From a virus: 50,770 nt of DNA. Positions 38,317 to 47,191 of the stretch are shown piece after piece; position 1 is the first letter of the stretch; the number at the start of each line of letters is the position of its first letter. The notes below the pieces were generated by a model. That model ran no database searches and had not been told where the DNA came from. It saw only the letters and a list, made by a program, of their open reading frames with translations. The stretch lies in the IMG/VR virus record IMGVR_UViG_3300048839_000493, positions 1 to 50,770 of that record. One strand, written 5' to 3'. Position numbers and translations under genes: made by a program.

Positions 38317-38979
38317 TTGGAGCGCAAAATCGTAGCATTCGACATTGAAACCATCGCCGATCAATCAATGGTCGGCATTCTCCCGGAGGTGACTGCCGCC
38401 GGAAACCTCAAGGACCCCGCGAAGATCGCGGCGGACATCGAGAAGAAAAAACAGCAGCAGCTCCTTGACATGGGTTTGGACCCGCTGACGAACGTCATAT
38501 GCTGCTTCGGATGGTGCGACAACTCCGGCAAGGCCGGCAACATCATCTTGCCGACGGACGACACCGGGAAAGACGATGAAAAGCGGCTGTTGCTTCAGGC
38601 ATGGGACATCCTCGGCCAGTACCAGCATTTCATCTCCTTCAACGGGCGCGCTTTCGATCTGCGCTGCCTCCATCTCCACGGGATCACTCACCGGGTCAGG
38701 CCGTCAATCCTGATCGACTCCGGCCGGTACAATCGTGGGAATCATACAGACCTGCGGTTGGTCCTGGCCGGGGAGGAACGATTCGCAAAAGGCCGCCTTG
38801 ACTTCTTTTGCCGGAAGTACCTGGGCCAGGGGAAAATGGACGGCATCGACGGGGCCCTGGTTCAGTCCTACTGGGACATGGGGATGTTGGACGACATCGG
38901 CGCCTATTGCCAGGACGACGCCGAAAAAACGATGGCGCTTTACATGCTCTGCGAACAGGCAGGGCTCACAGAACTATAA
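38317..38979 (+). CDS. 3'-5' exonuclease (DnaQ/PolB-exo2-like)
   Basis: A 220-residue RNase H-fold exonuclease. Exo I is VAFDIETIAD (residues 6-15), Exo II is FISFNGRAFDLRCL (about 107-120) and Exo III is YCQDDAEKT (about 198-206, Yx3D type). The pattern resembles the stand-alone PolB-type exonuclease family (DNA_pol_B_exo2). It would trim 3' ends during recombination or replication. TTG at 38317 follows AAAGGAGGGG by seven bases. Confidence 0.8.
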   Translation: MERKIVAFDIETIADQSMVGILPEVTAAGNLKDPAKIAADIEKKKQQQLLDMGLDPLTNVICCFGWCDNSGKAGNIILPTDDTGKDDEKRLLLQAWDILGQYQHFISFNGRAFDLRCLHLHGITHRVRPSILIDSGRYNRGNHTDLRLVLAGEERFAKGRLDFFCRKYLGQGKMDGIDGALVQSYWDMGMLDDIGAYCQDDAEKTMALYMLCEQAGLTEL

Positions 38980-38996
38980 GAGGAAAGGACGGGACC

Positions 38997-40931
38997 ATGA
39001 TCAAAAACTTGACAGTCGGCCTGCTGGAGGCCGGAAAGATTAAAATCGGGAAAAAGGGCGAGACGGTCAAGTCGAGCCTGGGGAATGAGTTCAGGCCCCC
39101 GCAGAAGCTCGACCATTTCATCATCACAACGACCGAGCGAGACGCCGCCGGGGATTTCATCCTTGACACGGACCTGATGGATGCACTGAAGAAAAATCCG
39201 ATCCACGTCAACAAGAACGGTGACCTGATCCGGATCCCGGTGCGTCTCCTGTACGACGACATCGAACTCAACTTCCCGACGCGCTACGTGTCGTACGCAT
39301 CGGGACAGCTCAACTGCTGGGGAGACGGGGAAAAATCCTGGAAGCGCCTGAATGACTTCAGCAAAGAGACACCGTGCCCGTGCCAGCGTCTGGATGCCGA
39401 TTACAAGGGGAAGGACAGATGCAAGGCAACAGGGACGTTGACCGCGCTGATCGATGAGCCTTCGGCCGGGTTCTTCGGCACCGCCCACAAGTTCCGGACC
39501 ACCAGCATCAACACCGTGCGGGGGATGCTCGGCGGGCTCGGCTATGTCATGGCGGCGACCAAGGGTCACATTGCCGGAGTGCCGTTGTATCTGTACATGA
39601 CGCCCAAGACAACAACGACGCCGGAGGGGCACAATGCCACCGTTTACGTTGTCAGCGTCTGCTATCGCGGCAGCATGATGGACCTGCGGGACGAAGTGAC
39701 CCGACTGCTGACTGCGGACAAACAGTACCTTCTGGATATCAAGAGCTTGGAGAATGAGGCCAGGTCGGCGACCAAGGTCGGGATTTCTCCGGGCTCTGAT
39801 GATGAGCGGGATTTCGTGGAAGAGTTTTTCCCTGACGCTGCTGTTGTTGTTGAGACAGCCACCCATGAATCTGGAATCAAGCCTGAACCCGAGCCGGATC
39901 CTGAACCGAATCGGCAGCCGGAACCGGAATCCGATCCCGTTGTGGCTGTCGAGCCCTCAAATCCTGAACCTGAACAAGTCCAGCAGCAGTCCACGGGTCA
40001 GAAGGACGAGGAATCAACAACAACCATCCAGGCGCCTACCGGCACCTATGCGGACATCTTTGTCCGGATGCTCCAGGAAAAAACTGACCACGATGCCGCC
40101 TGCAAATTGGCTGCCCGGTTGAAAAAGTCAGACCTGATTTACTTCCTCGAAACTGAGGCAACTGGCTACCAGTACAACAAAACCAGCCAGAAACCTGAAA
40201 TCCTCGACGTGGTGTACCGGGCCCTGGCCGATCGCATGGGGCTTGAAATCAAATATGACGGGCCTGTTGACTCCGAAGAAACACCGGACGAACAACCCTT
40301 CATCAACGAGCTTCGCCGCCTGACTTCACAGCATGAAGTTGCCAACGCGATGTCGGCGTTTTTCAAACCACTCCCGATAAACCGGACCCTGGATATCCCT
40401 GGCTTGATTGACATGGCAAGAAAAATGCTCGCCAAAGAACCTCCGACGTGGTGCGGGGTGTGCGGCGAAAGACAGTACAGGTGCATGAGCGGGACTACGT
40501 GCAAAAATGGCCACGGTGGTGCCGATGCTTGCTATGTGGATCCGAACAAACCCGGGGCGGCTGTCACCATCGAGAAAGAGACCCAGGTCAAGCAACCTGC
40601 AGTCGAATTGGCACCGGCGCCGGTACCTATCCAGGAGATAATAGCCACCGCATCAACGCCGAACCCCACTGCCGACCAGCAGTATTCCCGGGAGTGGGAT
40701 GAGTCCGGCCCCATCCAGCGCCCCCAGTTGGTAGAGCTGGTTCGCCTGAAAAAGATCCTTGAGGACGCCGGAGTCCTGCGGCCCGACAAGTGGTTCGATA
40801 ACGTCGCCTACTTCCTTGACAAGGCCGGAAAGCCTGTCCAGAAGGCGACGGAGTTGACGACGAAGCAGGGGGAAACCTTCATTGCCGTCCTGAACGCGAA
40901 CATCAAGAAGCACGATATAACCCCGTTTTAA
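38997..40931 (+). CDS. Gp3/RDF-like protein with long acidic linker
   Basis: A 644-residue protein. Residues 1-260 resemble the phiC31 gp3-like 'recombination directionality factor-like/hydrolase or metal-binding' family (IPVRLLYDDIELNFPTRYVS, CPCQRLDADYKGKDRCKATG, YVVSVCYRGSMMDLRDEVTR). Residues 300-360 are a Pro/Glu-rich linker (PEPEPDPEPNRQPEPESDP). The C-terminal part holds a Cys cluster (WCGVCGERQYRCMSGTTCKN) and helical segments. In phages without integrase this family sits in recombination operons. GAGGAAAGGAC precedes the ATG. Confidence 0.6.
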   Translation: MIKNLTVGLLEAGKIKIGKKGETVKSSLGNEFRPPQKLDHFIITTTERDAAGDFILDTDLMDALKKNPIHVNKNGDLIRIPVRLLYDDIELNFPTRYVSYASGQLNCWGDGEKSWKRLNDFSKETPCPCQRLDADYKGKDRCKATGTLTALIDEPSAGFFGTAHKFRTTSINTVRGMLGGLGYVMAATKGHIAGVPLYLYMTPKTTTTPEGHNATVYVVSVCYRGSMMDLRDEVTRLLTADKQYLLDIKSLENEARSATKVGISPGSDDERDFVEEFFPDAAVVVETATHESGIKPEPEPDPEPNRQPEPESDPVVAVEPSNPEPEQVQQQSTGQKDEESTTTIQAPTGTYADIFVRMLQEKTDHDAACKLAARLKKSDLIYFLETEATGYQYNKTSQKPEILDVVYRALADRMGLEIKYDGPVDSEETPDEQPFINELRRLTSQHEVANAMSAFFKPLPINRTLDIPGLIDMARKMLAKEPPTWCGVCGERQYRCMSGTTCKNGHGGADACYVDPNKPGAAVTIEKETQVKQPAVELAPAPVPIQEIIATASTPNPTADQQYSREWDESGPIQRPQLVELVRLKKILEDAGVLRPDKWFDNVAYFLDKAGKPVQKATELTTKQGETFIAVLNANIKKHDITPF

Positions 40932-40964
40932 CGCACAACCAAACAACAAATGGAGAGCATCAAA

Positions 40965-41627
40965 ATGGCTGACAACACTGTAGTAACGTACGCATGGGAT
41001 CAGGTAGACGTCGAGGAAACGGTTTCTGAGACCGACATCAAGCAGTCTGACAACCTCGGATCCGGCACCCCTGTAGGAAAATTCCTTTGCACTCTGGAAG
41101 ACATCACCTGCCAGGAAAACGCGATGAAGGAATATACCTGCCTGGCCGCGAACATGAAGCTCCGGATTGATCGCGTCATCGAACTGGAACAGCCCGTCAT
41201 CGACGACAAGACCGGGAAGCCCATCGAACGGGGAAGGATCGTCGTCATGAAAAAGATGCCGGTCAAGCCTGAGAAGCAGGCCGAAGCCAACATGCTGTAC
41301 GGAGGCCAATACCTCTATGACATGGTTAACCTGGCCCACGCCAAGGAAAAGCAAGGCATGAAGAACCGCCGGGTTTTCGTGGCACGCCGCCTGAACATCA
41401 TCACCGAGCAGGAATTTGTCGGAAACAAGGCCATCGTCATCCCGACCAAAGCGTGGCCTGCTGCCAAGGGTCGCCAGGTAGTGGTCGAGACCGAATGGAA
41501 CCGCTGGAAGGACAAGTTGACCGGGGAGGACCGGCAGAATGTCAAGGTGAAATTCGACGGATACGACTTCCCCGCGGCGGCGAATGCCGGAGTGAAACAG
41601 CCGGAGCCGGATTTCTCGAACATCTAA
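40965..41627 (+). CDS. Hypothetical recombination-operon protein
   Basis: A 220-residue acidic-to-neutral protein (TYAWDQVDVEETVSETDIKQ, KLRIDRVIELEQPVIDDKTG, RVFVARRLNIITEQEFVGNK). Its position between gp3-like and PD-(D/E)XK nuclease genes, with a beta-rich body and an acidic C-terminal tail (PEPDFSNI), would suit a single-stranded DNA binding or annealing partner. No family recognised. TGGAGAG lies before the ATG at 40965. Confidence 0.5.
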   Translation: MADNTVVTYAWDQVDVEETVSETDIKQSDNLGSGTPVGKFLCTLEDITCQENAMKEYTCLAANMKLRIDRVIELEQPVIDDKTGKPIERGRIVVMKKMPVKPEKQAEANMLYGGQYLYDMVNLAHAKEKQGMKNRRVFVARRLNIITEQEFVGNKAIVIPTKAWPAAKGRQVVVETEWNRWKDKLTGEDRQNVKVKFDGYDFPAAANAGVKQPEPDFSNI

Positions 41628-41651
41628 CCGCCAACGACACCAGGAGCAGTA

Positions 41652-42425
41652 ATGCCAGCCGGAAAAACAGCACACCACCCTGACGGGGTTCATAGCATAA
41701 CCTTCCGCGAGGACAACCACTCCTACGTGGACAACAACGGGAAACGGTATGTCAGCGGTACGACATTCATCAAACCGTTTTTTCCAAAATTCGATGCTGT
41801 GGCCGTGTCAGAGCGGTGTGCTGCCGGCGACAATCCGAAGTACGCCGGTAGAGACCCTGGAGAAATCCGGGCGGAGTGGATGGCCGAGGGTAAGCGCGGC
41901 AGCGGCGAGGGGGATAATGTCCATACCTACATCGAGGCTGTTCTTTCTGGATGGCCCAAGTTCAAACAACCGAGACCGATATCTCTCCGTTGTGCCTTCC
42001 TATTTTGGCAGGCCCGCCGGGCAATGCGATGGCTGACTGTTGGTCGCGGGCTGGTTTTTATCGCCTGTGAGATGATCGTGTTCTCACCATCGCTCGGCCT
42101 GGCCGGCAGTATCGATTTGCTGATGTATGACCAGTTCAGAAACGAGGCTGTAATTTTAGACTGGAAGCAAAACAAAGAGATCAAATCAACTAATCAGTTC
42201 CAATCTGCAATCGAACCAATAGACCACCTGCAAGATACCGATATTTCAAAATACTCTCTGCAACTGTCCCTGTATCAACACATCATCGAAGTTGAAAACT
42301 ACTTCCCGGGAATATCCGGATTCAGACGTGGGCTTATTCATCTCCAACCGACCTCATTCACGCCTATCCCTATCGAAGATTACAACTATGAAATCCGCTG
42401 TATGCTCAAACACGCGGGGAGATAA
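41652..42425 (+). CDS. PD-(D/E)XK exonuclease
   Basis: A 257-residue RecB/Cas4-like nuclease. The active site reads GLAGSIDLLMYDQFRNEAVI followed by LDWKQNKEI: the catalytic Asp in SIDLL, then the D-x-K pair in LDWK. A QxxxY-type motif follows (LQLSLYQHIIE). An early segment, GSGEGDNVHTYIE, provides the conserved His typical of this group. It would resect DNA ends for recombination. Confidence 0.78.
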   Translation: MPAGKTAHHPDGVHSITFREDNHSYVDNNGKRYVSGTTFIKPFFPKFDAVAVSERCAAGDNPKYAGRDPGEIRAEWMAEGKRGSGEGDNVHTYIEAVLSGWPKFKQPRPISLRCAFLFWQARRAMRWLTVGRGLVFIACEMIVFSPSLGLAGSIDLLMYDQFRNEAVILDWKQNKEIKSTNQFQSAIEPIDHLQDTDISKYSLQLSLYQHIIEVENYFPGISGFRRGLIHLQPTSFTPIPIEDYNYEIRCMLKHAGR

Positions 42426-42430
42426 ACAGC

Positions 42431-43375
42431 ATGGCAGATACAGCATCCATCACGATAACGGCGACCCTTGACCGGATCATCTTCCAGAAGGAAGAGACTG
42501 GTTTCATCATAGGACAATTTTTTGATGCCGAAGCCGCCGGGTCAAGGCTGACAGCGGTCGGCACAATGATCAATCCTCAAATCTCCATGGAATACCGGCT
42601 GACCGGGGGATGGGAGGACAATCCACGATTCGGCAAGCAGTTCAAATTCAGCCAATTCAGTATGATCATCCCCCACGATACGAACGGAATCTACAAGTAC
42701 ATAGTCAGAGTGTGCAAGTTCGTCGCTGCCAGCCGGGGACAACAGATTATCGACACCTACGGCAAGACCGCACTGGATGTCATGAAGAACGAGCCGGAAA
42801 GACTGTCCGCAGATGTCCATGGAATCACCCTTGACCGCGCAAAGGAAATTCAGGCGGCATTACTGGCGAATGAACTAAACGAATCGGTCATGGTAGAGCT
42901 TGGCAGCATTCTCGATGTCCCCGGGATCCGGAAATCCCTCCTGGGGCAACTCGTCGAAAAATACAAAAGCAATGCGCCTGCCATGGTCAGAGAGAATCCT
43001 TACCGGCTGACACAGTTCAGCGGAGTGGGTTTCCTCTTGGCTGATCGGGTGGCTGTACATATCGGCTTCCCACGTGACAGCGTATTCCGCAAGGAGGCGG
43101 CGGCCTGCCATATCATCGAACAGACCATGCAGGAGGGATCGGTGTGGATCCACATCGATGAACTTTTGTCAAAAATGAAAGAGCTGATCCAGGTAGTTGA
43201 TCTTGACGAGGGTGTCCGGTCACTACTGAAAAGGGGAGCCATCGTGAAATCTGCCGATGCTGGCCGTTATGTGGCATTCTCGGGCCCTGCCGAGGATGAG
43301 TGGTATATCAGCCGAAAACTCATCTCTGGGTCATTCGTTGTTGACAATGAGCTTGCCATCGGCCTGGAGGTATAG
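42431..43375 (+). CDS. recD2: RecD2-like helicase, N-terminal half
   Basis: A 314-residue protein equal to the N-terminal third of RecD2: an OB-like start (ATLDRIIFQKEETGFIIGQF, RLTGGWEDNPRFGKQFKFSQ) followed by tandem helix-hairpin-helix segments (IYKYIVRVCKFVAASRGQQI, YRLTQFSGVGFLLADRVAVH). It lacks any Walker motif; those are in the next gene, seven bases downstream in a different frame. The two products probably assemble into one 5'-3' helicase, or this is a recent split. Confidence 0.75.
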   Translation: MADTASITITATLDRIIFQKEETGFIIGQFFDAEAAGSRLTAVGTMINPQISMEYRLTGGWEDNPRFGKQFKFSQFSMIIPHDTNGIYKYIVRVCKFVAASRGQQIIDTYGKTALDVMKNEPERLSADVHGITLDRAKEIQAALLANELNESVMVELGSILDVPGIRKSLLGQLVEKYKSNAPAMVRENPYRLTQFSGVGFLLADRVAVHIGFPRDSVFRKEAAACHIIEQTMQEGSVWIHIDELLSKMKELIQVVDLDEGVRSLLKRGAIVKSADAGRYVAFSGPAEDEWYISRKLISGSFVVDNELAIGLEV

Positions 43376-43382
43376 AGCAATC

Positions 43383-44666
43383 ATGAGTCCACGCGAAATC
43401 ATTCTTACAGACCAGCAAATTGCAGCCGCTGGAATGGTGAGGCGGCACCAAATATCCGTCCTGGTAGGGGGCCCGGGGACAGGGAAAACAACCGCAACGT
43501 TCAATATTCTCAACTGGGCCGAGGGCAACCGTATGAGCATTCTCCAGGCCGCCCCAACCGGCAAGGCAGCCAAGCGCATGAGGGAAGCGACTGGGCGCCC
43601 GGCATCCACCATCCATTCCATGTTGGGGTGTGAATTTGTCAACGGCAAGTTTGAGTTTGTTCACAACGAAGACAATCCGATCCGGTGCGACCTGCTCATC
43701 ATAGATGAATGCAGTATGCTTACCAACAGCCTCCTTGCCGATGTCCTGCGGGCCGTCGATGTAAGGCGGACGAAAGTTCTTTTTGTCGGCGATCAGGACC
43801 AGCTTCCGTCTGTCGGGGCCGGCGCCGTCCTCCGAGATATCTTGGCATCTGGGATGATCCCATACACAGAACTGGATGTGATTCACCGTAACAGTGGGAC
43901 CATCATTTCAGCGTGCTCATCTATCCGAGAGGGCGAGAGCTACATCCCGGACACAGCCATTGATCTTGACGCAGAAAGCCCTGCGAATCTTATCCATGTG
44001 GAATGCCAGACACCCGAGGAAACACTCCGTGCTGTTGAGACAATCATGTGTGAGAGGATGCCCGCCAGGGGCTTTGACCCGATCAATGACGTCCAAGTGA
44101 TAAGCCCGGTCAACGAAAAGGGGTTGCTCTCCTGCATGTCGATCAATTCGCGCATCCAGTCTGTTTTGAATCCAGGGAACGCGGTCAACGAGAATGACCG
44201 ATTCCGCACTGGGGACAAGGTGATTAATACGAAGAATGGCGCCGCCAATTTGCACAACAGCAGCGCACAAACTTACATTGTCAATGGAGACATCGGCATG
44301 ATCACCGGAACCCACCTGGACAGGTATTTCATCGTAAGGTTTTCGGATCCGGACCGAGATGTTTTGATCCCCCGCGCAAATCATGATCTCCTTCACGCTT
44401 ATTGCATCACCTGTCACCGATTCCAAGGCAGCGAAGCCCCGGTTATCATCATCCCGGTTCACAACCAATTTGCCTATTTTCTGTCGAACAGTTGGATATA
44501 CACGGCCATCAGCCGTTCAAAGAAACTGTGTATCACAGTTGGAGCTTTTGCTGTAATCGAGAAAGCGATTCAAAACCGGATACCGAACAATCGATGCACC
44601 ATGTTGAAGGAGCGGATTATTGAGACTGACGAAGCAATGGCCGATCAAATTTTCGGGGATATTTGA
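43383..44666 (+). CDS. recD2: RecD2-like helicase, motor half
   Basis: A 427-residue SF1B helicase motor. Motif I is VGGPGTGKTT (28-37), Walker B is LLIIDECSM (104-112), motif III is GDQDQLPSVGAG (136-147), and motif VI is YTAISRSKK near the C-terminus. It begins exactly where the motor domain starts in full-length RecD2, with an ATG after GGAGGTATAGAGCAATC. Its upstream neighbour supplies the missing N-terminal domain. An in-frame extension into the neighbour is rejected. Confidence 0.85.
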   Translation: MSPREIILTDQQIAAAGMVRRHQISVLVGGPGTGKTTATFNILNWAEGNRMSILQAAPTGKAAKRMREATGRPASTIHSMLGCEFVNGKFEFVHNEDNPIRCDLLIIDECSMLTNSLLADVLRAVDVRRTKVLFVGDQDQLPSVGAGAVLRDILASGMIPYTELDVIHRNSGTIISACSSIREGESYIPDTAIDLDAESPANLIHVECQTPEETLRAVETIMCERMPARGFDPINDVQVISPVNEKGLLSCMSINSRIQSVLNPGNAVNENDRFRTGDKVINTKNGAANLHNSSAQTYIVNGDIGMITGTHLDRYFIVRFSDPDRDVLIPRANHDLLHAYCITCHRFQGSEAPVIIIPVHNQFAYFLSNSWIYTAISRSKKLCITVGAFAVIEKAIQNRIPNNRCTMLKERIIETDEAMADQIFGDI

Positions 44667-44668
44667 TC

Positions 44669-45187
44669 ATGGGGAAAAAGCGAGAGATCAACGTATTCAC
44701 TGTGATCATTGACACCCGGGAGCAGTGCCCGGTCCTGCATGGTAAAGCGGGGTCTCCGGGATTCCAGGATATCAAAACAGAATGGGGGACATTGAAAACC
44801 GGAGATTACTCTATCCTTGGTATGTCTGACCCGGATACCTGCGAGCATTCTATCACGATCGAACGAAAATCACTGCCAGACTTGTTCGGATCAACCGGGC
44901 GGGACCGTGATAGATTCGAGCGTGAATGTCAGCGAATGGCGAAGTTCGACCATGCCGAAATTGTAATAGAAGGCGATTTAAAAACCATATTTACCAACCC
45001 TCCCGCTGCATCCGCTATGCTTCCAAAATCTGTATATCGGACGCTCCTTGCCTTTTGCCAGCGATACGGAATCAAAATCTGGCCCTGCCCAAACCGGACC
45101 TTTGCGGAGCGCCATATTTACCTGACGCTAAAACGCTTTTATGAAGATCGCCTACCGAACGGAAAAATGGAGTTCGCGAAAATATGA
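44669..45187 (+). CDS. ERCC4-type (XPF/Mus81-like) nuclease
   Basis: A 172-residue structure-specific nuclease. Core motifs are IIDTREQ (15-21) with a GDYSI segment and the IERKSLPDLFGS box (V/IERKx3D). RDRFERECQRM is the conserved following helix. XPF-like enzymes cut branched DNA. It lies between the RecD2-like and D5-like helicases, suggesting a role at recombination or fork intermediates. The stop overlaps the next start (ATGA). TTG at 44663 is an alternative start. Confidence 0.85.
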   Translation: MGKKREINVFTVIIDTREQCPVLHGKAGSPGFQDIKTEWGTLKTGDYSILGMSDPDTCEHSITIERKSLPDLFGSTGRDRDRFERECQRMAKFDHAEIVIEGDLKTIFTNPPAASAMLPKSVYRTLLAFCQRYGIKIWPCPNRTFAERHIYLTLKRFYEDRLPNGKMEFAKI

Positions 45188-46815
45188 CAACGGATGCCGG
45201 GAATAATGATGGCAAAAAAATACTTGTCAATGATGACGGGTCTGCATTGCCAGCCGAAAGAAGAAAAAATGAATGCCAGAAACAACCGGATGAAATGGAA
45301 CCTCCTCCGGATGGAACTGAAGAATCATCTGAAATCGATTCAGAGTCAAACATAATAGACCTCCCTCAAAACGATAAAATTTGTTTACAAGCGCTTCGGA
45401 TGAATGAAGACGGAGATGCGTTTTTGCTCGTATCCGCGTTCAAAAATAAGTACTGCTTCGACTGTCAAACGCAAACTTGGTACTATTGGAATGATCATTA
45501 CTGGAGGCGCGACAAACTCAATCATCATCTGCATCTCATCAATACTGTGATCGATCGATACGAAAAGCAAAAGGTTTATGAAACGCTTTCTGCTCAAAAA
45601 GCGACGAAAGAATGCAATGATAAAAAAGCGAAAAAACACCAAGTAAATGTTGATGCTCTGCAAAAAAGGATTCATTTCCTTGGCACCGTCTACCGGAAAG
45701 AATCAGTCTTAAAATTGGCTCGGTCAGGCGTCAATTCCATGGGCATCACCGGGGAAGAGTGGGACCAGAATCCCTATCTGCTCGCCTGTAAAAATGGTGT
45801 GATCGATCTGAAAACGGCACAGTTCAGACCAGGTTCACCATCAGACTTTTGCAAGGTTCATGCGCCAACCAACTGGACTCAACCAAACGAGCCGTGCCCG
45901 TTGTGGGAAAATTTCCTCCTATCAACGTTTGGCCGCGATGAGGAACTTGTGTCCTACATGCGCCGCCTCCTCGGCTATTCAATCGCCGGACTCACAACGG
46001 AACACATTTATCCCATACTGTGGGGCCCCCGGGGACGCAACGGAAAGGGAACGATGTTTGAGACCCTGAAGTACATACTTGGGGATCTGCTCTATAAGGC
46101 CCCACGTGGATTCCTGTTGCAAACCAAAAACCAATCGGACGGATCCGCCCCGAATGCTGCCGTTATGGGCCTGCGCGGGGTTAGGATCGTATGGTGCTCT
46201 GAGACCAACGAAGGGGACCGCCTGGACGTTGGAAATCTAAAGGAATTGACTGGTGGGGACACCATCTCAGCCCGATTGCCATACGCGAAACAGCAAATTC
46301 AATTCAAAGCCACGCACACCCTTTTCACAATTACCAACAACCGGCCGAAAATTCTGGAGGACGATCAGGCATTCTGGTCAAGGGCCCACCTGATCCCATT
46401 CGAGTACTCTTTCTTGCCGTATCCGGATCCGAACAATCCCCGCCAAGTCAAGGCCGACCAAAACCTGCTTGAAAAATTGAGGGGTGAAGCATCTGGTATT
46501 TTGGCATGGCTTGTCCGTGGGCATATCGAGTGGTCTGAGTTCGGCCTGCTGCCGCCGCAAAAGGTTTGCGATGCGACAGCGGAATACCGGGTCAACGAGG
46601 ACATCATCGGGCACTTCATCTCTGAGCGGTGCGTTACTGGTGACAGTGATCTCCGGGCCAAACCGAAAGACCTGTACAGGGTTTATCGGGAATGGTGCGA
46701 CGAGGTTGGACGGAAGCCGAAGGCAAAAACCCGGTTCATGGAGGATATGCGGGATCGGTTCCCGATGGTGAGAAACAGTATCAATCTTTTCACTGGAATA
46801 GGGATCCTCGACTAA
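45184..46815 (+). CDS. P4/D5-type replicative helicase
   Basis: A 543-residue SF3 helicase of the phage/plasmid P4-D5 family. A D5_N-type region (ENFLLSTFGRDEELVSYMRR) precedes Walker A GPRGRNGKGT (281-290, Lys288). Walker B is near RIVWCSETNEGDRLD, and sensor 1 is LFTITNNRP. The N-terminal 60 residues are acidic and disordered. It would unwind the origin directly downstream. No primase domain is fused: the CHC2/Toprim primase lies across the origin as a separate gene. Confidence 0.88.
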   Translation: MTTDAGNNDGKKILVNDDGSALPAERRKNECQKQPDEMEPPPDGTEESSEIDSESNIIDLPQNDKICLQALRMNEDGDAFLLVSAFKNKYCFDCQTQTWYYWNDHYWRRDKLNHHLHLINTVIDRYEKQKVYETLSAQKATKECNDKKAKKHQVNVDALQKRIHFLGTVYRKESVLKLARSGVNSMGITGEEWDQNPYLLACKNGVIDLKTAQFRPGSPSDFCKVHAPTNWTQPNEPCPLWENFLLSTFGRDEELVSYMRRLLGYSIAGLTTEHIYPILWGPRGRNGKGTMFETLKYILGDLLYKAPRGFLLQTKNQSDGSAPNAAVMGLRGVRIVWCSETNEGDRLDVGNLKELTGGDTISARLPYAKQQIQFKATHTLFTITNNRPKILEDDQAFWSRAHLIPFEYSFLPYPDPNNPRQVKADQNLLEKLRGEASGILAWLVRGHIEWSEFGLLPPQKVCDATAEYRVNEDIIGHFISERCVTGDSDLRAKPKDLYRVYREWCDEVGRKPKAKTRFMEDMRDRFPMVRNSINLFTGIGILD

Positions 46816-46848
46816 ATGAGACATATTAATAAACTACAAATTAATTTT

Positions 46849-47172
46849 GCTCGTACTTTGCTCGCCTGTTTTCAATATGTTACAATACTTTGCTCGCTGT
46901 TGCTCGTACTTTGCTCGTTAAAATATTCTAACAATATCAAATACATATATCTATTAACGAGCATTTATATATTGTTTTTGAAAAAAACATATATAGAAGG
47001 AGTAGAGAAAAAAGAACGCATATATATAGAACGCGTACGCACACACATACGCACATATAGGGCTTTTTCCTGGGAAAAATGCTCTTTGCTCGTAAACGGT
47101 ATTATTCTTAATAAAATAAGTTGTTTATGAACGAGCAAAACACGAGCAAACGAGCAAACTTAAAATGCTCGT
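46849..47172. other. Probable replication origin with GCTCG(T/C) iterons
   Basis: This AT-rich gap between helicase and primase holds 11 copies of GCTCGT or GCTCGC, usually in a TTTGCTCGT context. Forward copies are at 46849, 46860, 46892, 46902, 46913, 47088 and 47167; reverse copies (ACGAGC) are at 46957, 47131, 47142 and 47150. The centre (46920-47040) is nearly pure A/T and would melt easily. Iterons plus an AT-rich unwinding region beside a P4/D5-type helicase is a standard origin layout. A 104-codon open frame across it is probably chance. Confidence 0.72.
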
Positions 47173-47191
47173 TGGGATTTTAAGGGACAAA

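Noticed and set aside
46816-47130. 104-codon open frame across the iteron region
   Set aside because: Low-complexity Ile/Leu/Lys/Tyr composition caused by A/T-rich DNA, no ribosome site, and it runs through the GCTCGT repeats; better explained as the origin.
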